Assembly: GCF_030649675.1 (NCBI RefSeq)
Contig: NZ_JAUTDR010000010.1
Coordinates: forward strand, 110,572-174,571
Origin: Haliea sp. E1-2-M8
GTDB taxonomy: Bacteria > Pseudomonadota > Gammaproteobacteria > Pseudomonadales > Halieaceae
Length of the DNA: 64,000 nucleotides
Reading direction: 5' to 3'
Shown: piece by piece, positions 8,766 to 18,678 of the stretch
Position numbering within the stretch: position 1 is the stretch's first letter
Layout of the letters: each line of letters starts with the position of its first letter
Notes under the pieces: model-generated
Databases searched by the model: none
Seen by the model: the letters and a program-made list of their open reading frames with translations, nothing else
Told to the model about the DNA's origin: nothing
Position numbers and translations under genes: made by a program

Positions 8766-9485
8766 TCAAGGTAGCAGGCGTGCATATCCGTCCATTACCA
8801 TGCCATAGCAGTCGCAGGACTCGGCTTCCAGGGCCTTGCGGTCAAGGATCGAAATGTGGCCTCGGGTGTAGTGAATGATGTTTGCCCGCTGCAGGTGACC
8901 CGCAGCGATAGTGACACCGCCTCGCTGCACGCCCAGCATGTCGGCGAGAACCTGGTGGGTCAGATGAAAGTGGTCGCTGTGGGCCCGGTCGTGGACTGTC
9001 AGCAGCGCGCGTGCCAGCCGCGCAGCAACATCGTGGAAGCGAAAACAGGTAGCGGTTTGGGTCAGTTGCAGAATCATTACATACAGGTAGTGCTTGAGGT
9101 AGCGCGCCGCGACGGGGCTATGCTTCAGAATCTCCAGTAGCTCCCGGGGTGGCATTTGCAGCGCCGTTCCTGAGGCCTGTACCACGCTGCGCTCGGGTGC
9201 CACATCGACCCCGAGCAGAACGGTCACGCCGAGCATTCCTTCGTTACCTATCTGCTCGGTTTCAATGGACTGATGACCGTTCAGCACTTTCACCATGCTG
9301 ATCACCCCGGACATTGGAAAGTACACATGCTGGAACGGCGTTTCCGATTCACACAATACATGGCCCACCTGCAACTCGACCTGCTCGCAATGGGCCATGA
9401 AATGGGCGTGTTCCAGTGGTGGCAATTTCTCGATCAGCCGGTTGGCAATGGGCGCCGTTGTTGGCAGCGGGCTTGAAGTTTGCAT
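8766..9485 (-). CDS. Crp/Fnr-family transcriptional regulator
   Basis: Regulator of 239 residues. The N-terminal cyclic-nucleotide-binding-like barrel (about 20-140) includes VLCESETPFQHVYFPMSGVI. The long connecting helix is followed by a C-terminal winged helix with LTHQVLADMLGVQRGGVTIA as the recognition region. The cAMP-contact signature of true Crp and the Fnr Cys cluster are not apparent, so the effector is unknown. ATG at 9485 has GAGG five bases upstream. The divergent gap to 9853 holds a TGTGC-N6-GCACA palindrome that could be its operator. Likely controls the neighbouring envelope genes (inference). Confidence 0.85.
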   Translation of the reverse strand: MQTSSPLPTTAPIANRLIEKLPPLEHAHFMAHCEQVELQVGHVLCESETPFQHVYFPMSGVISMVKVLNGHQSIETEQIGNEGMLGVTVLLGVDVAPERSVVQASGTALQMPPRELLEILKHSPVAARYLKHYLYVMILQLTQTATCFRFHDVAARLARALLTVHDRAHSDHFHLTHQVLADMLGVQRGGVTIAAGHLQRANIIHYTRGHISILDRKALEAESCDCYGMVMDGYARLLP

Positions 9486-9677
9486 TATCACCTCGTGCGT
9501 CCTGAACTCGAGTCGGGATGGCCTGGTGCGTCGTGGAGGGTGTGCATAACCCGGCGCAACCCAAGTATCGTTCGACTGAGCGCGAGTATCTGTTCGTTTA
9601 CACACAAATGCCTGCTTCATTCACGCGATTCTCCCAGCGGCCTGCGAGCGGACAGCGGCGTCGCAACGACCGGCCAA

Positions 9678-9693
9678 TGTGCTCGAGCGCACA
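9678..9693. promoter_or_regulatory. Crp-like palindrome in divergent gap
   Basis: TGTGC-TCGAGC-GCACA is a perfect 16-base palindrome with the spacing of Crp-family sites (TGTGA-N6-TCACA), changed at the fifth base of each arm. It lies between the Crp/Fnr-type gene and the DUF4398 gene. I see no other structure in the 367-base gap 9486-9852. Confidence 0.45.
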
Positions 9694-9852
9694 GACGCGT
9701 GCGCACCTCGGGGGTCATGCTGGATGAGGTCGACTGCGAGAGGGGCTCGGTACATTGGTGCCGGGCAGTGGCGTTTATGTCCTTCGAATTGTCGCCCAGG
9801 TCAGAAATTCATCGGCCACCCGGTAGTGGTGGCGACAACGAGGCAGGACAAC

Positions 9853-10272
9853 ATGAGCAAGAAGCTAACATTCGGATTGTACAACTTTAAGGTACCCAGG
9901 TTCGTCTCCTTGCGGTTTGCAGCCGTCCTCGCAGGGGTGCTCGTTCTCGCAGCCTGCGCTTCCGCACCGCAGGCTCCCAACCGGTCCCTGCAGGCCGCTG
10001 AGCAGGCGATTGCCACAGCTGAGCAGGCGCGGGTCGCGGATTATGCCTCCCTGGAATTGAGTCAGGCTCGCGAGAAGCTCGCCGCTGCCCGCCGCGCGGT
10101 GCACCAGGAGGAGATGATTGTGGCGGAACGGTTGGCGGACGAGGCGCTGGTAGAAGCCCAGCTGGCCACCGCCAAGGCCAGCGAAATCAAGGCCAAAAAG
10201 ATCAATGACGATATGCAGGAAAGCACCAGGACTCTGATCCTTGAAATGCGCCGCGACACAGGAATTCGCTAA
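9853..10272 (+). CDS. DUF4398 lipoprotein
   Basis: Predicted outer-membrane lipoprotein of 139 residues. The signal segment ends in VLAGVLVLAAC. The mature part is a long Ala/Glu-rich helix: AAEQAIATAEQARVADYASLELSQAREKLAAA is the core of the DUF4398 family, which commonly lies next to OmpA-type genes. ATG at 9853 has AGGA five bases upstream; the longer open frame starts before any ribosome site. The stop overlaps the next start (TAATG), so the two lipoproteins are coupled and probably act together in the envelope. Confidence 0.85.
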   Translation: MSKKLTFGLYNFKVPRFVSLRFAAVLAGVLVLAACASAPQAPNRSLQAAEQAIATAEQARVADYASLELSQAREKLAAARRAVHQEEMIVAERLADEALVEAQLATAKASEIKAKKINDDMQESTRTLILEMRRDTGIR

Positions 10273-11180
10273 TGAACATTCTCAAGCAACATCTGAAACT
10301 GCCGCTGGCCGTGGCCCTGGCTTCCCTGGTGCTGGCAGGCTGTACCTCAGTATCTGCACCGGAAGGCTCCGCTGAAGTGCGCAGCAAACTGACCCGGCTC
10401 CAGGCCAACCAGGAACTGGCCAGTCGCGCGCCGGTGTCGATCAAGGAGGCCGAACAGGCAGTGCGTGCCGCGGAAGTGCCTGAGGAAGACGAAGACCTCG
10501 CCGAGCACCGGGTGTTCATGGCGGACAGGAAGGTCGATATTGCTGCCGCCCAGGCCCACGCCCGTCTCTACGAGGACCAGCGTGTGGAGCTGAGCAAGGC
10601 AAGTGAACAGGCGCGCCTGGACGCTCGCACCCGGGAAGCGGACAGGGCACGCATGGACGCCGGTGTCGCCCGCAGTGACGCCGAACAAGCCCGGGCGGAA
10701 GCCCGCCGTGCCCGGGATGAAGCCGCTCTCGCCAATCTGGAAGCCGGCGTTGCCCGCGAGGACGCCGAAGCCGCGCGCCTGAAGCAGGCGGAACTCAATC
10801 GTCAGCTTGAGGAACTCAACGCGAAGGAAACTGCGCGCGGCATTGTTATCACGCTGGGCGATGTACTGTTCGCCACGGGTCGGGCCGAGCTCACCGGCAG
10901 TGCGCCAGAAGGCTTGCGCAAGCTCGCCGCCTTCCTTGGTGAGTATCCGGATCGCAGTATTGCCATTGAAGGGCACACCGATAGCGTCGGCACCGACGAG
11001 TTCAATATGGGCCTGTCCCAGCGCCGCGCGGATGCTGTGCAGACCTTTCTCGTCAACCAGGGTGTCGCCGCCAGTCGCATGCGCGCGGTGGGCAAGGGTG
11101 AAGGTTCGCCCATCGCGAGCAATGACACAAACACCGGCCGCCAGCAGAATCGCCGGGTTGAGGTGATTATCGAGAAATAG
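10272..11180 (+). CDS. OmpA-type peptidoglycan-binding lipoprotein with DUF4398-like helix
   Basis: A 302-residue lipoprotein. The signal peptide ends at LVLAGC near residue 24. Residues about 30-190 form an Ala/Arg/Glu-rich helix with a DUF4398-like beginning and repeated (G)VAR-(S/E)-DAE units. Residues about 195-302 are an OmpA C-terminal domain with FATGRAELT, IEGHTDSVGTDEFNMGLS, QRRADAV and NRRVEVIIE, the diaminopimelate-binding signature. It probably anchors the outer membrane to peptidoglycan through a long rod. It shares its N-terminal layout with the gene just upstream, possibly an old duplication with a domain gain. A strong hairpin terminator follows. Confidence 0.9.
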   Translation: MNILKQHLKLPLAVALASLVLAGCTSVSAPEGSAEVRSKLTRLQANQELASRAPVSIKEAEQAVRAAEVPEEDEDLAEHRVFMADRKVDIAAAQAHARLYEDQRVELSKASEQARLDARTREADRARMDAGVARSDAEQARAEARRARDEAALANLEAGVAREDAEAARLKQAELNRQLEELNAKETARGIVITLGDVLFATGRAELTGSAPEGLRKLAAFLGEYPDRSIAIEGHTDSVGTDEFNMGLSQRRADAVQTFLVNQGVAASRMRAVGKGEGSPIASNDTNTGRQQNRRVEVIIEK

Positions 11181-11209
11181 CAGCAAGCATTACCGAGGCA
11201 CTTTTTGAG

Positions 11210-11255
11210 GCCTGGCCAGCGGACCGGAAAGACGGTCCATTGGCCAGGCTTTTTA
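11210..11255 (+). terminator. Rho-independent terminator after the OmpA-type gene
   Basis: GCCTGGCCA pairs with TGGCCAGGC, enclosing an inner GGACCG/CGGTCC stem around a GAAA loop, followed directly by TTTTTATT. It ends the DUF4398-OmpA transcript just before tadA. Confidence 0.9.
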
Positions 11256-11314
11256 TTGTCTGGCAGCGAAGGGTCGGGTACCGTCACGGCTGCATTGGAC
11301 CTGAGGCCCGATCC

Positions 11315-11773
11315 TTGAACATACTCTCCCACAGCGACTGGATGCAGCGCGCGTTGACCCTGGCAGACCGTGCGGCCGCCGAGGGCGAAGTGCCGGTGGG
11401 CGCAGTGGTGGTGCGCGCTGGCGAGCTCTTGGGTGAGGGTTGGAACTCCGTTATCGGCAGCCAGGACCCCACCGCCCATGCGGAGATTGCTGCACTGCGG
11501 GATGCCGCCCGCCGGGAGGGCAACTATCGCCTGCCCGGCGCGACCCTGTATGTCACCCTGGAGCCCTGCAGCATGTGTGCCGGTGCGCTGGTACACGCCC
11601 GCATTGAACTGCTGGTGTTTGCGGCCCGTGAGCCCAGGGCGGGGGTGGTGTGCAGCCAGTGCGCCCTGCTGGAGTCGCCCTGGTACAACCACCGGGTGCA
11701 GTGGCTGGAGGGGGTGTTGGCAGATGAATCCAGCGCCCGGCTGCAGAGGTTTTTCCGGGCCCGCCGCTTATAG
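11315..11773 (+). CDS. tadA: tRNA-specific adenosine deaminase
   Basis: Converts adenosine 34 to inosine in tRNA-Arg(ACG). Zinc and catalytic motifs are present: HAE (in PTAHAEIAAL) and PCSMCAGAL. The protein ends RLQRFFRARRL as is common for TadA. The frame is open back to an ATG at 11240, but that lies inside the preceding terminator. Plausible starts are TTG at 11315 (GAGG about nine bases upstream) or ATG at 11342; I use TTG, giving 152 residues. The 3' end overlaps mltF by six bases on the other strand. tadA-mltF-purL adjacency is common in gammaproteobacteria. Confidence 0.88.
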   Translation: MNILSHSDWMQRALTLADRAAAEGEVPVGAVVVRAGELLGEGWNSVIGSQDPTAHAEIAALRDAARREGNYRLPGATLYVTLEPCSMCAGALVHARIELLVFAAREPRAGVVCSQCALLESPWYNHRVQWLEGVLADESSARLQRFFRARRL

Positions 11774-13195
11774 CGCGAGGAAGCGCTTCTCCCGCAGGGG
11801 CAGCGGCAGGAAGTCGTCCGGATGCAGGGGCCGTTCCGGCTGGATGGCGGGCATGTCCTGCCACTGCAGGATGCTGTAGTAGTGGCGGATATTCTGCACA
11901 AAGTGCATGGCCTCGCCGCCGCGGGCATAGCCATAGCGGGTGGTTCGATAGTGCTCGCGTTTCTGCAGCAGCGGCAGGTGTGTCATCACATCGCTCCACA
12001 GGTGCGGGTCGCCACCCATCCGTTCAGTCAGCACCCGGGCATCTTCCAGGTGCGCCAGGCCGATATTGTAGGCAGCGAGCGCCATCCAGGTGCGGTCGGG
12101 TTCGTAGATATCTCGTGGCAGTCGCCGCCGCATGTCCTTGAAGTAGCGGGCACCGCCGCGCAGGCTCTGCACCGGGTCGAGACGATCCTCGACCCCCATC
12201 TCTTGCGCCGTCGGGTTGGTCAGCATCATCATGCCGCGGACTCCGGTCGGTGACGTTGCCTCCGGTTCCCAGTGGGACTCCTGGTAGGAGATTGCTGCCA
12301 GCAGGTGCCAGTCGAGTTGGTATTCGTCGGCGACCTGACGGATCAGTTCGCGGTAAGCAGGCAATTTGCCGCGAATATTGCGGGCGAAGGTATGCGAGCC
12401 GATGCGGGACAGCACCGTGGTATGGCCGAAGTGCTGTTCCCGCAGCTGCTCCAGGCTGCCGTCGCCCTGCAGCCGGGCGAAGAACTGGTTGACGCGCTGT
12501 TGCAGGCTGCGGTACTCGGGGCCCGGCGGCAGGTACCAGACCATCTCCTGCTCCGGGCCCAGGTCGAAGGCGACCTCCAGCATCGGGTACAGGCTCTGTT
12601 GCATGCGAAATTCATTGGAGTCGATTACCGCCAGCTCCGCGCTGCCGTTGTCTACCAGCTCGAGTAGCTCCATGGTGTCGGCGCCTTCGACGACCTCCCA
12701 GCGCAGTTCCGGCCAGTCCTCTTCCGCCATGACTTCAAGCGCCTGTTCGTGGCTGCTCCCGGCCAGTACCACCAGCCTCAGGTCGCCGAGGTCATCGAGA
12801 CCGTCCGGGCGGCGGTTCCCGGTCCGGTAGATAACCCGGGGTATCATGCTGGCATAGCCGATGGAATGGCTGAAGCGCTGGCTGCGGTCGTCGGTGAGGC
12901 TGAGGCCCGCTGCCGCCAGGTCGACTTCCTCCCGCTGCAGCCGGCGGAAAATGCCGTCCAGGGAGTACGCGGTCTGCATGCGCAGGTCGACGCCCAGGTC
13001 CTCCGCCAGCAACTGAGCCAGGTCGTGCTCAAAGCCCGCAGCGCCTTCCTTGTCGAGGTAGTAGGTGGTGGGACTGTTGCGACTGACCACGGCGATTTCG
13101 CCATCGGCCAGCACCTGTTGCAGCCGATCGGACGGGGAACAGGCGCTCAGGGTTGCCAGCACCAGCATGCTGACCAGGCATCGAATGGTAATCAT
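11768..13195 (-). CDS. mltF: Membrane-bound lytic transglycosylase F
   Basis: Cleaves peptidoglycan glycan strands in the periplasm. It is a lipoprotein (signal ending LATLSAC), 475 residues. The N-terminal half is an extracellular-solute-binding fold (about 25-265, with IAVVSRNSPTTYYLDKEG). The C-terminal half is a lysozyme-like SLT domain with the catalytic Glu in AISYQESHWEPEATSP, then GVRGMMMLT and MALAAYNIGLAHLEDAR. This two-domain order and the position before purL fit MltF. It diverges from the HsaA-like gene across about 167 bases. Confidence 0.93.
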   Translation of the reverse strand: MITIRCLVSMLVLATLSACSPSDRLQQVLADGEIAVVSRNSPTTYYLDKEGAAGFEHDLAQLLAEDLGVDLRMQTAYSLDGIFRRLQREEVDLAAAGLSLTDDRSQRFSHSIGYASMIPRVIYRTGNRRPDGLDDLGDLRLVVLAGSSHEQALEVMAEEDWPELRWEVVEGADTMELLELVDNGSAELAVIDSNEFRMQQSLYPMLEVAFDLGPEQEMVWYLPPGPEYRSLQQRVNQFFARLQGDGSLEQLREQHFGHTTVLSRIGSHTFARNIRGKLPAYRELIRQVADEYQLDWHLLAAISYQESHWEPEATSPTGVRGMMMLTNPTAQEMGVEDRLDPVQSLRGGARYFKDMRRRLPRDIYEPDRTWMALAAYNIGLAHLEDARVLTERMGGDPHLWSDVMTHLPLLQKREHYRTTRYGYARGGEAMHFVQNIRHYYSILQWQDMPAIQPERPLHPDDFLPLPLREKRFLAL

Positions 13196-13362
13196 GAATT
13201 CATTCTAGCGCAGTCCGGAGCGCACAGCCCGGTAAGCTCTACAACAAGTGGACAATAGGGAGCGACAGCGTCGGTTGTACTCCTCTATCACTCATTCAGG
13301 GTATTTGCCCCCGACGAACTGCGGTTAGGCTATTCTACTTGCAAATAACAGGAGTACTGCCC

Positions 13363-14550
13363 ATGACCTTGCCCGTGACGCCGCTTACCCACCGTCCTCC
13401 CCTGCGCGCCCAGGATATCTATGACCGGGTGCTGGCGCTGGGCGACCTGTTCCGTCGCAACGCCTCCGAGGCGCGCAAGATCCGCAAGGTGCCCCAGGAC
13501 AATATCGACGCCCTGCAGGAGGCCGGGTTTTTCCTGGCCCTGCAACCGCGGCGCTGGGGCGGGCACGAGGTGGACCCCCAGGACTTCTTTCGCATGCACC
13601 TGGCCATTGCCGAGAACTGCATGTCCACGGCCTGGGCGTCGGGGATTATTGCCGTACACGCCTTCCAGCTTGCTTTGATGGACGAACGTGCGCAGCAGGA
13701 TGTCTGGGGCGAGGACATTCATACCCGGATCTCGTCCTCTTATGCGCCGCTGGGCAAGGTGACCGAAGTGGAGGGCGGCTTCCGCCTGGGTGGACGCTGG
13801 GGCTGGAGCTCGGGCTCCGACCATTGCACCTGGGTGTTCCTCGGCGCCATCTGCCCCGACGGCGGCTTCCGCAGCTTCCTGGTCCCGCGCGGCGATTACG
13901 AGATCGTCGACACCTGGCATGCCATGGGCCTGCAGGGCACCGGCTCCAACGATATCGTGGTCAACGATGCCTTTGTCCCCGACTATCGTACCCACAAGGC
14001 CGAGGACGGCTTCCTGGGCACCAACCCCGGCGTCACCGCGGACAGCGCGCCGCTGTACCGCCTGCCCTGGGCGCAGCTGTTCGTGCGGGTGGTGTCTACC
14101 CCGGCGATCGGCGCCGCGCGGGAAGCCCTGGACCTCTACCGCCAACTGGTGGTGGGCAAGGCCAGCGGCGATGCGACCAAGCTCGCCGGTGATACCGCAC
14201 CTCAGGAACGCATAGCCGCCGCCATCACCAGCATCGATGAGATGGAGGCAATCCTGTTTCGCAATTTCGACCGCATGATGGCCCAGGTCACCTCAGGTGA
14301 GGAAGTGCCGGTCCTGGAGCGGATCAAGTATCGCTACCAGGCCTCACTGGTGATCGAGCGCTGCATGGCGGTGGTCGACAGCCTGTTTTCCTCCGCCGGC
14401 GGTGGCTCGGTATTCCTGGGCAGCGAGATCCAGCAGCGGTTCCTGGATATTCACACGGGCCGGGCCCACGTGGCCAACAACCCCACGGCATTCGCCCGTA
14501 ACCTGGGCTCGGTGCTGCTGGGCAACGAGAGCAAGGACTTCTTCGTCTAG
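13363..14550 (+). CDS. HsaA-like flavin-dependent monooxygenase (acyl-CoA dehydrogenase fold)
   Basis: A 395-residue protein of the acyl-CoA-dehydrogenase-like, class D flavin monooxygenase group. Shared segments with actinobacterial HsaA (secosteroid 4-hydroxylase oxygenase) include [37 protein letters not shown] and [11 protein letters not shown]. Such enzymes use reduced FMN or FAD from a separate reductase; none is seen here. The start at 13363 has AGGAG eight bases upstream. The usual tadA-mltF-purL order is interrupted by this gene, so it may be an insertion. The substrate is unproven: steroid, aromatic or sulfur heterocycle are all possible. A perfect hairpin overlaps the stop. Confidence 0.75.
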   Translation: MTLPVTPLTHRPPLRAQDIYDRVLALGDLFRRNASEARKIRKVPQDNIDALQEAGFFLALQPRRWGGHEVDPQDFFRMHLAIAENCMSTAWASGIIAVHAFQLALMDERAQQDVWGEDIHTRISSSYAPLGKVTEVEGGFRLGGRWGWSSGSDHCTWVFLGAICPDGGFRSFLVPRGDYEIVDTWHAMGLQGTGSNDIVVNDAFVPDYRTHKAEDGFLGTNPGVTADSAPLYRLPWAQLFVRVVSTPAIGAAREALDLYRQLVVGKASGDATKLAGDTAPQERIAAAITSIDEMEAILFRNFDRMMAQVTSGEEVPVLERIKYRYQASLVIERCMAVVDSLFSSAGGGSVFLGSEIQQRFLDIHTGRAHVANNPTAFARNLGSVLLGNESKDFFV

Positions 14551-14577
14551 CAGCCTGTCGGTCCGACAGGCTGCTAG
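14547..14577 (+). terminator. Perfect 15-bp hairpin overlapping stop codon
   Basis: CTAGCAGCCTGTCGG, one T, then CCGACAGGCTGCTAG: two perfectly paired 15-base arms. The left arm contains the TAG stop of the monooxygenase. No T-run follows, so it may act as a weak terminator, an mRNA-protecting hairpin or a two-way end. Confidence 0.7.
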
Positions 14578-14588
14578 CTCCACCAGGG

Positions 14589-14617
14589 TTACCGCCGGCG
14601 GCGCTATCCCGTACAAT
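14589..14617 (+). promoter_or_regulatory. Candidate purL promoter
   Basis: TTACCG (14589-14594) and TACAAT (14612-14617) are 17 bases apart, 40 bases before the purL start. The -10 is followed by GGCGGGCTTTC, a pattern also seen before secD and ndk. No PurR-like site was recognised. Confidence 0.5.
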
Positions 14618-14657
14618 GGCGGGCTTTCAGAAGACCTCTCCTGGAGCTCGCCCCAGC

Positions 14658-17600
14658 ATGCTGATTTTGCGCGGTGCCCCGGCGCTGTCCCCGTTCCGGC
14701 GGGACAAGCTGGCACACAAACTGTCCGCTATTGATCCCAAGATCCGGCTTCTGCACTGTGAATTCGTGCACTTCGCCCAGATCGACGAAGCCCTCGGCGA
14801 AGAGCGCCAGGGCCTACTGCGGCAGTTGCTGCATTACGGCCCTGCCGCCGGGAGCGAGCAGTCCGCTGTGGATACGGGCAGCGCCGAACTGCTGCTGGTG
14901 GTGCCGCGCCCGGGCACCATCTCCCCCTGGTCCAGCAAGGCCACCGATATCGCCCACAACTGCGGATTGCGGGAAGTGCGTCGCCTGGAGCGGGGCACGG
15001 CCTGGTACCTGGAGTTGCCTCAGGGCTTGACGGAAGCGGCGCGCGGGCAGGTGACCGCGGCCCTGCACGACCGCATGACCGAGGCCGTGCTGCCCTCCCT
15101 GGATGCCGCGAGTGCACTGTTCCGGGTTCAGGAACCGGCGCCTATGGCCACGGTGGATATCCTCGGCGGTGGCCGCGATGCGCTGGTAGCGGCGGATGCC
15201 AACCTCGGCCTGGCCCTGGCCGAGGACGAGGTCGACTACCTGGTGCAGGCGTTTAACGGCCTCGGGCGCAACCCCAGCGACGTCGAGCTGATGATGTTCG
15301 CCCAGGCCAATTCCGAGCACTGCCGGCACAAGATCTTCAACGCCAGCTGGACCATCGATGGCGTGGCCCAGGACAAGTCCCTGTTCGGCATGATCCGCAA
15401 TACCCACGAGTGCGGCGGTGAGAATGTCCTCTCCGCCTATTCTGACAACGCAGCCGTTGTCGCCGGCCACCACGCCGGCCGCTTCTTCCCCGACCCGGAG
15501 ACCGCGGAGTACGACTTTTCCCAGGAACCCATCCACCTGCTGATGAAGGTGGAGACCCACAACCACCCCACAGCCATTGCGCCATTTCCGGGCGCCGGCA
15601 CCGGCGCCGGCGGCGAAATACGCGACGAGGGCGCAGTCGGGCGCGGCTCCAAGCCCAAAGTCGGCCTCAGCGGGTTCTCTGTGTCCAATTTGCAGATCCC
15701 GGGCTATGTCCAGCCCTGGGAGTCGGACTACGGCAAACCTGCGCGCATCGTGTCGGCGCTGGAGATCATGCTCGAGGGGCCGATCGGCGGCGCCGCCTTC
15801 AACAACGAGTTTGGGCGCCCGAACCTGTGTGGCTACTTCCGCAGTTTTGAACTGGATGCGCCGGGCGCGGATGGCGTTGAGCGCCGCGGCTACCACAAGC
15901 CGATCATGATCGCCGGCGGTTACGGCAATATCCGCGAGGAACATGTGGAGAAGGGTGAGTTCGCTCCCGGCGCCAAGCTGATTGTCCTGGGCGGCCCCGC
16001 GATGTTGATAGGCCTCGGCGGCGGCGCCGCCTCCTCCATGGCCAGCGGTGCCAGCGCCGAGGATCTGGACTTCGCCTCGGTGCAGCGCCAGAACCCGGAA
16101 ATGGAGCGCCGCTGCCAGGAGGTCATCGACCGCTGCTGGCAGCTGGGTGAACGCAACCCCATTGCCTTTATTCACGACGTCGGTGCCGGCGGTCTCTCCA
16201 ACGCGCTGCCGGAGCTGGTCAAGGACGGCGGCCGCGGCGGCCGTTTCGCCCTGCGCAACGTCCCCAACGACGAGCCCGGCATGGCGCCGCTGGCGATCTG
16301 GTGCAACGAGTCCCAGGAGCGCTATGTACTGGCGGTGGAGCCGGAGCACCTTGCGGGCTTCGAAGCTATCTGCGCCCGTGAGCGCTGCCCCTTTGCGGTG
16401 GTGGGGGAGGCCACGGCGGAGCCGCACCTGACTCTGGCGGACAGCCATTTCGGCAACGCCCCGGTGGACCTGCCGATGTCCATCCTGTTCGGCAAGCCGC
16501 CGAAAATGCAGCGCGATGTGCGGCGAGTGCCGGTGAGCCTGCCGCCGCTGGCGCTGGAATTGCCGCTGGCCGAGGCGGTCGAGCGGGTGCTGCAGCTGCC
16601 GGCGGTGGCCAGCAAGCAGTTCCTGATCACGATCGGCGATCGTACGGTAACCGGCATGGTCGCCCGGGACCAGATGGTGGGCCCCTGGCAGGTGCCGGTC
16701 GCTGATTGCGCGGTCACCACCGTGTCCTACGACAGCAATGCCGGTGAAGCCATGGCGATGGGCGAGCGCAGCCCGCTGGCACTGGTCAGCGGGCCCGCTT
16801 CCGGCCGCATGGCGGTGGCCGAGGCGATCACCAATATTTGCGCCGCACCCATTGCGGCCCTGCAGGACATCAAGCTGTCCGCCAACTGGATGTGCGCCGC
16901 CGGTCACGGCCGCGAGGACGAGGTGCTGTTCGACACCGTGCGCGCGGTGGGGATGGAGTTCTGCCCGGCCCTGGGGATCACTATTCCGGTGGGCAAGGAT
17001 TCCATGTCCATGCGCACTACCTGGCGCGAACAGGGGGCACAGCGGGCGGTAACGGCGCCGGTGTCGCTGGTGGTCTCCGCCTTTGCCCCGGTGACGGATG
17101 TGCGGCTGGCAGTTACTCCGCAGCCGCAATTACAGGAGGGTGCCGAACTGTGGCTGCTGGATCTCGGCCGCGGTGCCGGGCGCCTTGGCGGCTCGGCCCT
17201 GGCGCAGGTTTGTGGCCAGGTGGGCGACAGCGTGCCCGACATTGAGCATCCGGAAGACCTGGTGGCGTTCTTCACCCTGCTGCAGGAACTGCTGCAGGCG
17301 GGTACGCTGCTGGCCTACCACGACCGTTCTGACGGTGGCCTGCTGGTAACCGCGCTGGAAATGGCCTTCGCCGGCCGCTGCGGCCTGCACCTGGACCTGC
17401 CCAACCTGGCAGCCAGTCCCCTGCAGCAACTGTTTGCGGAGGAAGCGGGCGCCGTGCTGCAGGTGGCCGCTGCAGACGTGCCGGCCCTGCGCAGCCGGGC
17501 GCAGGAGCTGGGGCTGGCGGCCTGTCTGCACCCACTCGGCCGTGCCGTGGCTGGTGACGAGGTGACCATCAGCGCCGCCGGCTCACCCCTGCTGCGGGAC

Positions 17601-18557
17601 CGCCGCAGCCGCCTGCAGTCGCTGTGGGCACGTACCAGCTACGAGATCGCTGCGCTGCGGGACAATCCGGACTGCGCCGCCGAGGAATACCAGCGCGTGC
17701 AGGCTGCGGACCCCGGCCTCTCGGCCCGGCTCGGATTCGATCCGCAGGAGGATGTGGCCGCTCCCTATATCGCCACCGGCGCCCGGCCCCGGGTAGCCGT
17801 GTTGCGGGAGCAGGGCGTGAACGGTCATGTAGAAATGGCGGCGGCCTTCCACCGCGCGGGCTTTACCGCGGTGGATGTACACATGAGTGACCTGCATGCC
17901 GGTACCCGCACCCTGGCGGAGTTCAAGGGTCTGGTGGCCTGCGGCGGTTTTTCCTACGGGGATGTGTTGGGTGCCGGCGAGGGCTGGGCCAAGAGCATTC
18001 TCTTCAACCCGGCCCTGCGCGACCAGTTCAGCGCCTTCTTTGCCCGCGATGACAGTTTTACCCTGGGGGTGTGCAACGGTTGCCAGATGGTCTCCACCCT
18101 GCGCGAACTCATTCCGGGGGCGGAGCACTGGCCGCGCTTCGTGCGCAACCGTTCCGAGCAGTTCGAGGCCCGGCTGGCGCTGGTGCGGATCGAGCAGAGC
18201 CCGTCCATCCTGCTCGCGGACATGGCCGGTTCGCACCTGCCGATCGCGGTTGCCCACGGCGAGGGGCGGGCGGAGTTTGCCGTTGCCGGGTCCCAGGCGG
18301 CCTGCGAGAGCAGCGGCAGCGTGGCCCTGCGCTACCTGGAGAACGACCTGTCCGTGGCCGAGCGCTACCCTGCGAATCCGAACGGCTCGCCGGCTGGTAT
18401 TGCCGGACTCAGCAGTCGGGACGGCCGCGCCACTATCATGATGCCGCACCCGGAGCGCGTGTACCGGACGGTGCAGCACTCCTGGGCCCCGGCGGAGTGG
18501 GGCGAGGACGGCCCCTGGCTGCGCCTGTTCCGCAACGCACGGCGCTGGGTGGGTTAG
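14658..18557 (+). CDS. purL: Phosphoribosylformylglycinamidine synthase
   Basis: Fourth step of de novo purine synthesis: converts FGAR to FGAM using ATP and glutamine. It is the large, single-chain form of 1,299 residues, close to E. coli PurL (1,295). The N-terminal domain and the two AIR-synthase-like ATPase halves are present (for example [20 protein letters not shown]). The C-terminal glutaminase has CNGCQM with the nucleophile Cys, AHGEGRAEF, and the end motif [14 protein letters not shown] chose ATG at 14658 ([14 protein letters not shown]) with GGAG upstream because it matches the family start; the frame is open 14 codons earlier. Confidence 0.97.
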   Translation: MLILRGAPALSPFRRDKLAHKLSAIDPKIRLLHCEFVHFAQIDEALGEERQGLLRQLLHYGPAAGSEQSAVDTGSAELLLVVPRPGTISPWSSKATDIAHNCGLREVRRLERGTAWYLELPQGLTEAARGQVTAALHDRMTEAVLPSLDAASALFRVQEPAPMATVDILGGGRDALVAADANLGLALAEDEVDYLVQAFNGLGRNPSDVELMMFAQANSEHCRHKIFNASWTIDGVAQDKSLFGMIRNTHECGGENVLSAYSDNAAVVAGHHAGRFFPDPETAEYDFSQEPIHLLMKVETHNHPTAIAPFPGAGTGAGGEIRDEGAVGRGSKPKVGLSGFSVSNLQIPGYVQPWESDYGKPARIVSALEIMLEGPIGGAAFNNEFGRPNLCGYFRSFELDAPGADGVERRGYHKPIMIAGGYGNIREEHVEKGEFAPGAKLIVLGGPAMLIGLGGGAASSMASGASAEDLDFASVQRQNPEMERRCQEVIDRCWQLGERNPIAFIHDVGAGGLSNALPELVKDGGRGGRFALRNVPNDEPGMAPLAIWCNESQERYVLAVEPEHLAGFEAICARERCPFAVVGEATAEPHLTLADSHFGNAPVDLPMSILFGKPPKMQRDVRRVPVSLPPLALELPLAEAVERVLQLPAVASKQFLITIGDRTVTGMVARDQMVGPWQVPVADCAVTTVSYDSNAGEAMAMGERSPLALVSGPASGRMAVAEAITNICAAPIAALQDIKLSANWMCAAGHGREDEVLFDTVRAVGMEFCPALGITIPVGKDSMSMRTTWREQGAQRAVTAPVSLVVSAFAPVTDVRLAVTPQPQLQEGAELWLLDLGRGAGRLGGSALAQVCGQVGDSVPDIEHPEDLVAFFTLLQELLQAGTLLAYHDRSDGGLLVTALEMAFAGRCGLHLDLPNLAASPLQQLFAEEAGAVLQVAAADVPALRSRAQELGLAACLHPLGRAVAGDEVTISAAGSPLLRDRRSRLQSLWARTSYEIAALRDNPDCAAEEYQRVQAADPGLSARLGFDPQEDVAAPYIATGARPRVAVLREQGVNGHVEMAAAFHRAGFTAVDVHMSDLHAGTRTLAEFKGLVACGGFSYGDVLGAGEGWAKSILFNPALRDQFSAFFARDDSFTLGVCNGCQMVSTLRELIPGAEHWPRFVRNRSEQFEARLALVRIEQSPSILLADMAGSHLPIAVAHGEGRAEFAVAGSQAACESSGSVALRYLENDLSVAERYPANPNGSPAGIAGLSSRDGRATIMMPHPERVYRTVQHSWAPAEWGEDGPWLRLFRNARRWVG

Positions 18558-18573
18558 TGTCCTGTCACCCTAC

Positions 18574-18601
18574 TTGTGACCCCCCTCGTATTCCTTATAA
18601 T
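18574..18601 (+). promoter_or_regulatory. secD promoter
   Basis: TTGTGA (18574-18579), 16-base spacer, perfect TATAAT (18596-18601), then GGCGGACTTTTC. It lies 78 bases before secD and shows that secDF has its own promoter despite lacking the usual upstream genes. Confidence 0.7.
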
Positions 18602-18678
18602 GGCGGACTTTTCATTCCCGGCAGCGCCGTACCCGTAGGCGCGGCTGCCGAGGCCCGGTCTCCTGGCAGAGCAAAACT

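Noticed and set aside
11240..11314. ATG at 11240 as the tadA start
   Set aside because: It lies within the terminator stem of the preceding gene and adds residues not found in TadA proteins.
14814..17129. 771-codon open frame opposite purL
   Set aside because: PurL on the plus strand is unmistakable with full motifs; the antisense frame is His/Gly/Arg-rich low-quality translation typical of GC-rich shadows.
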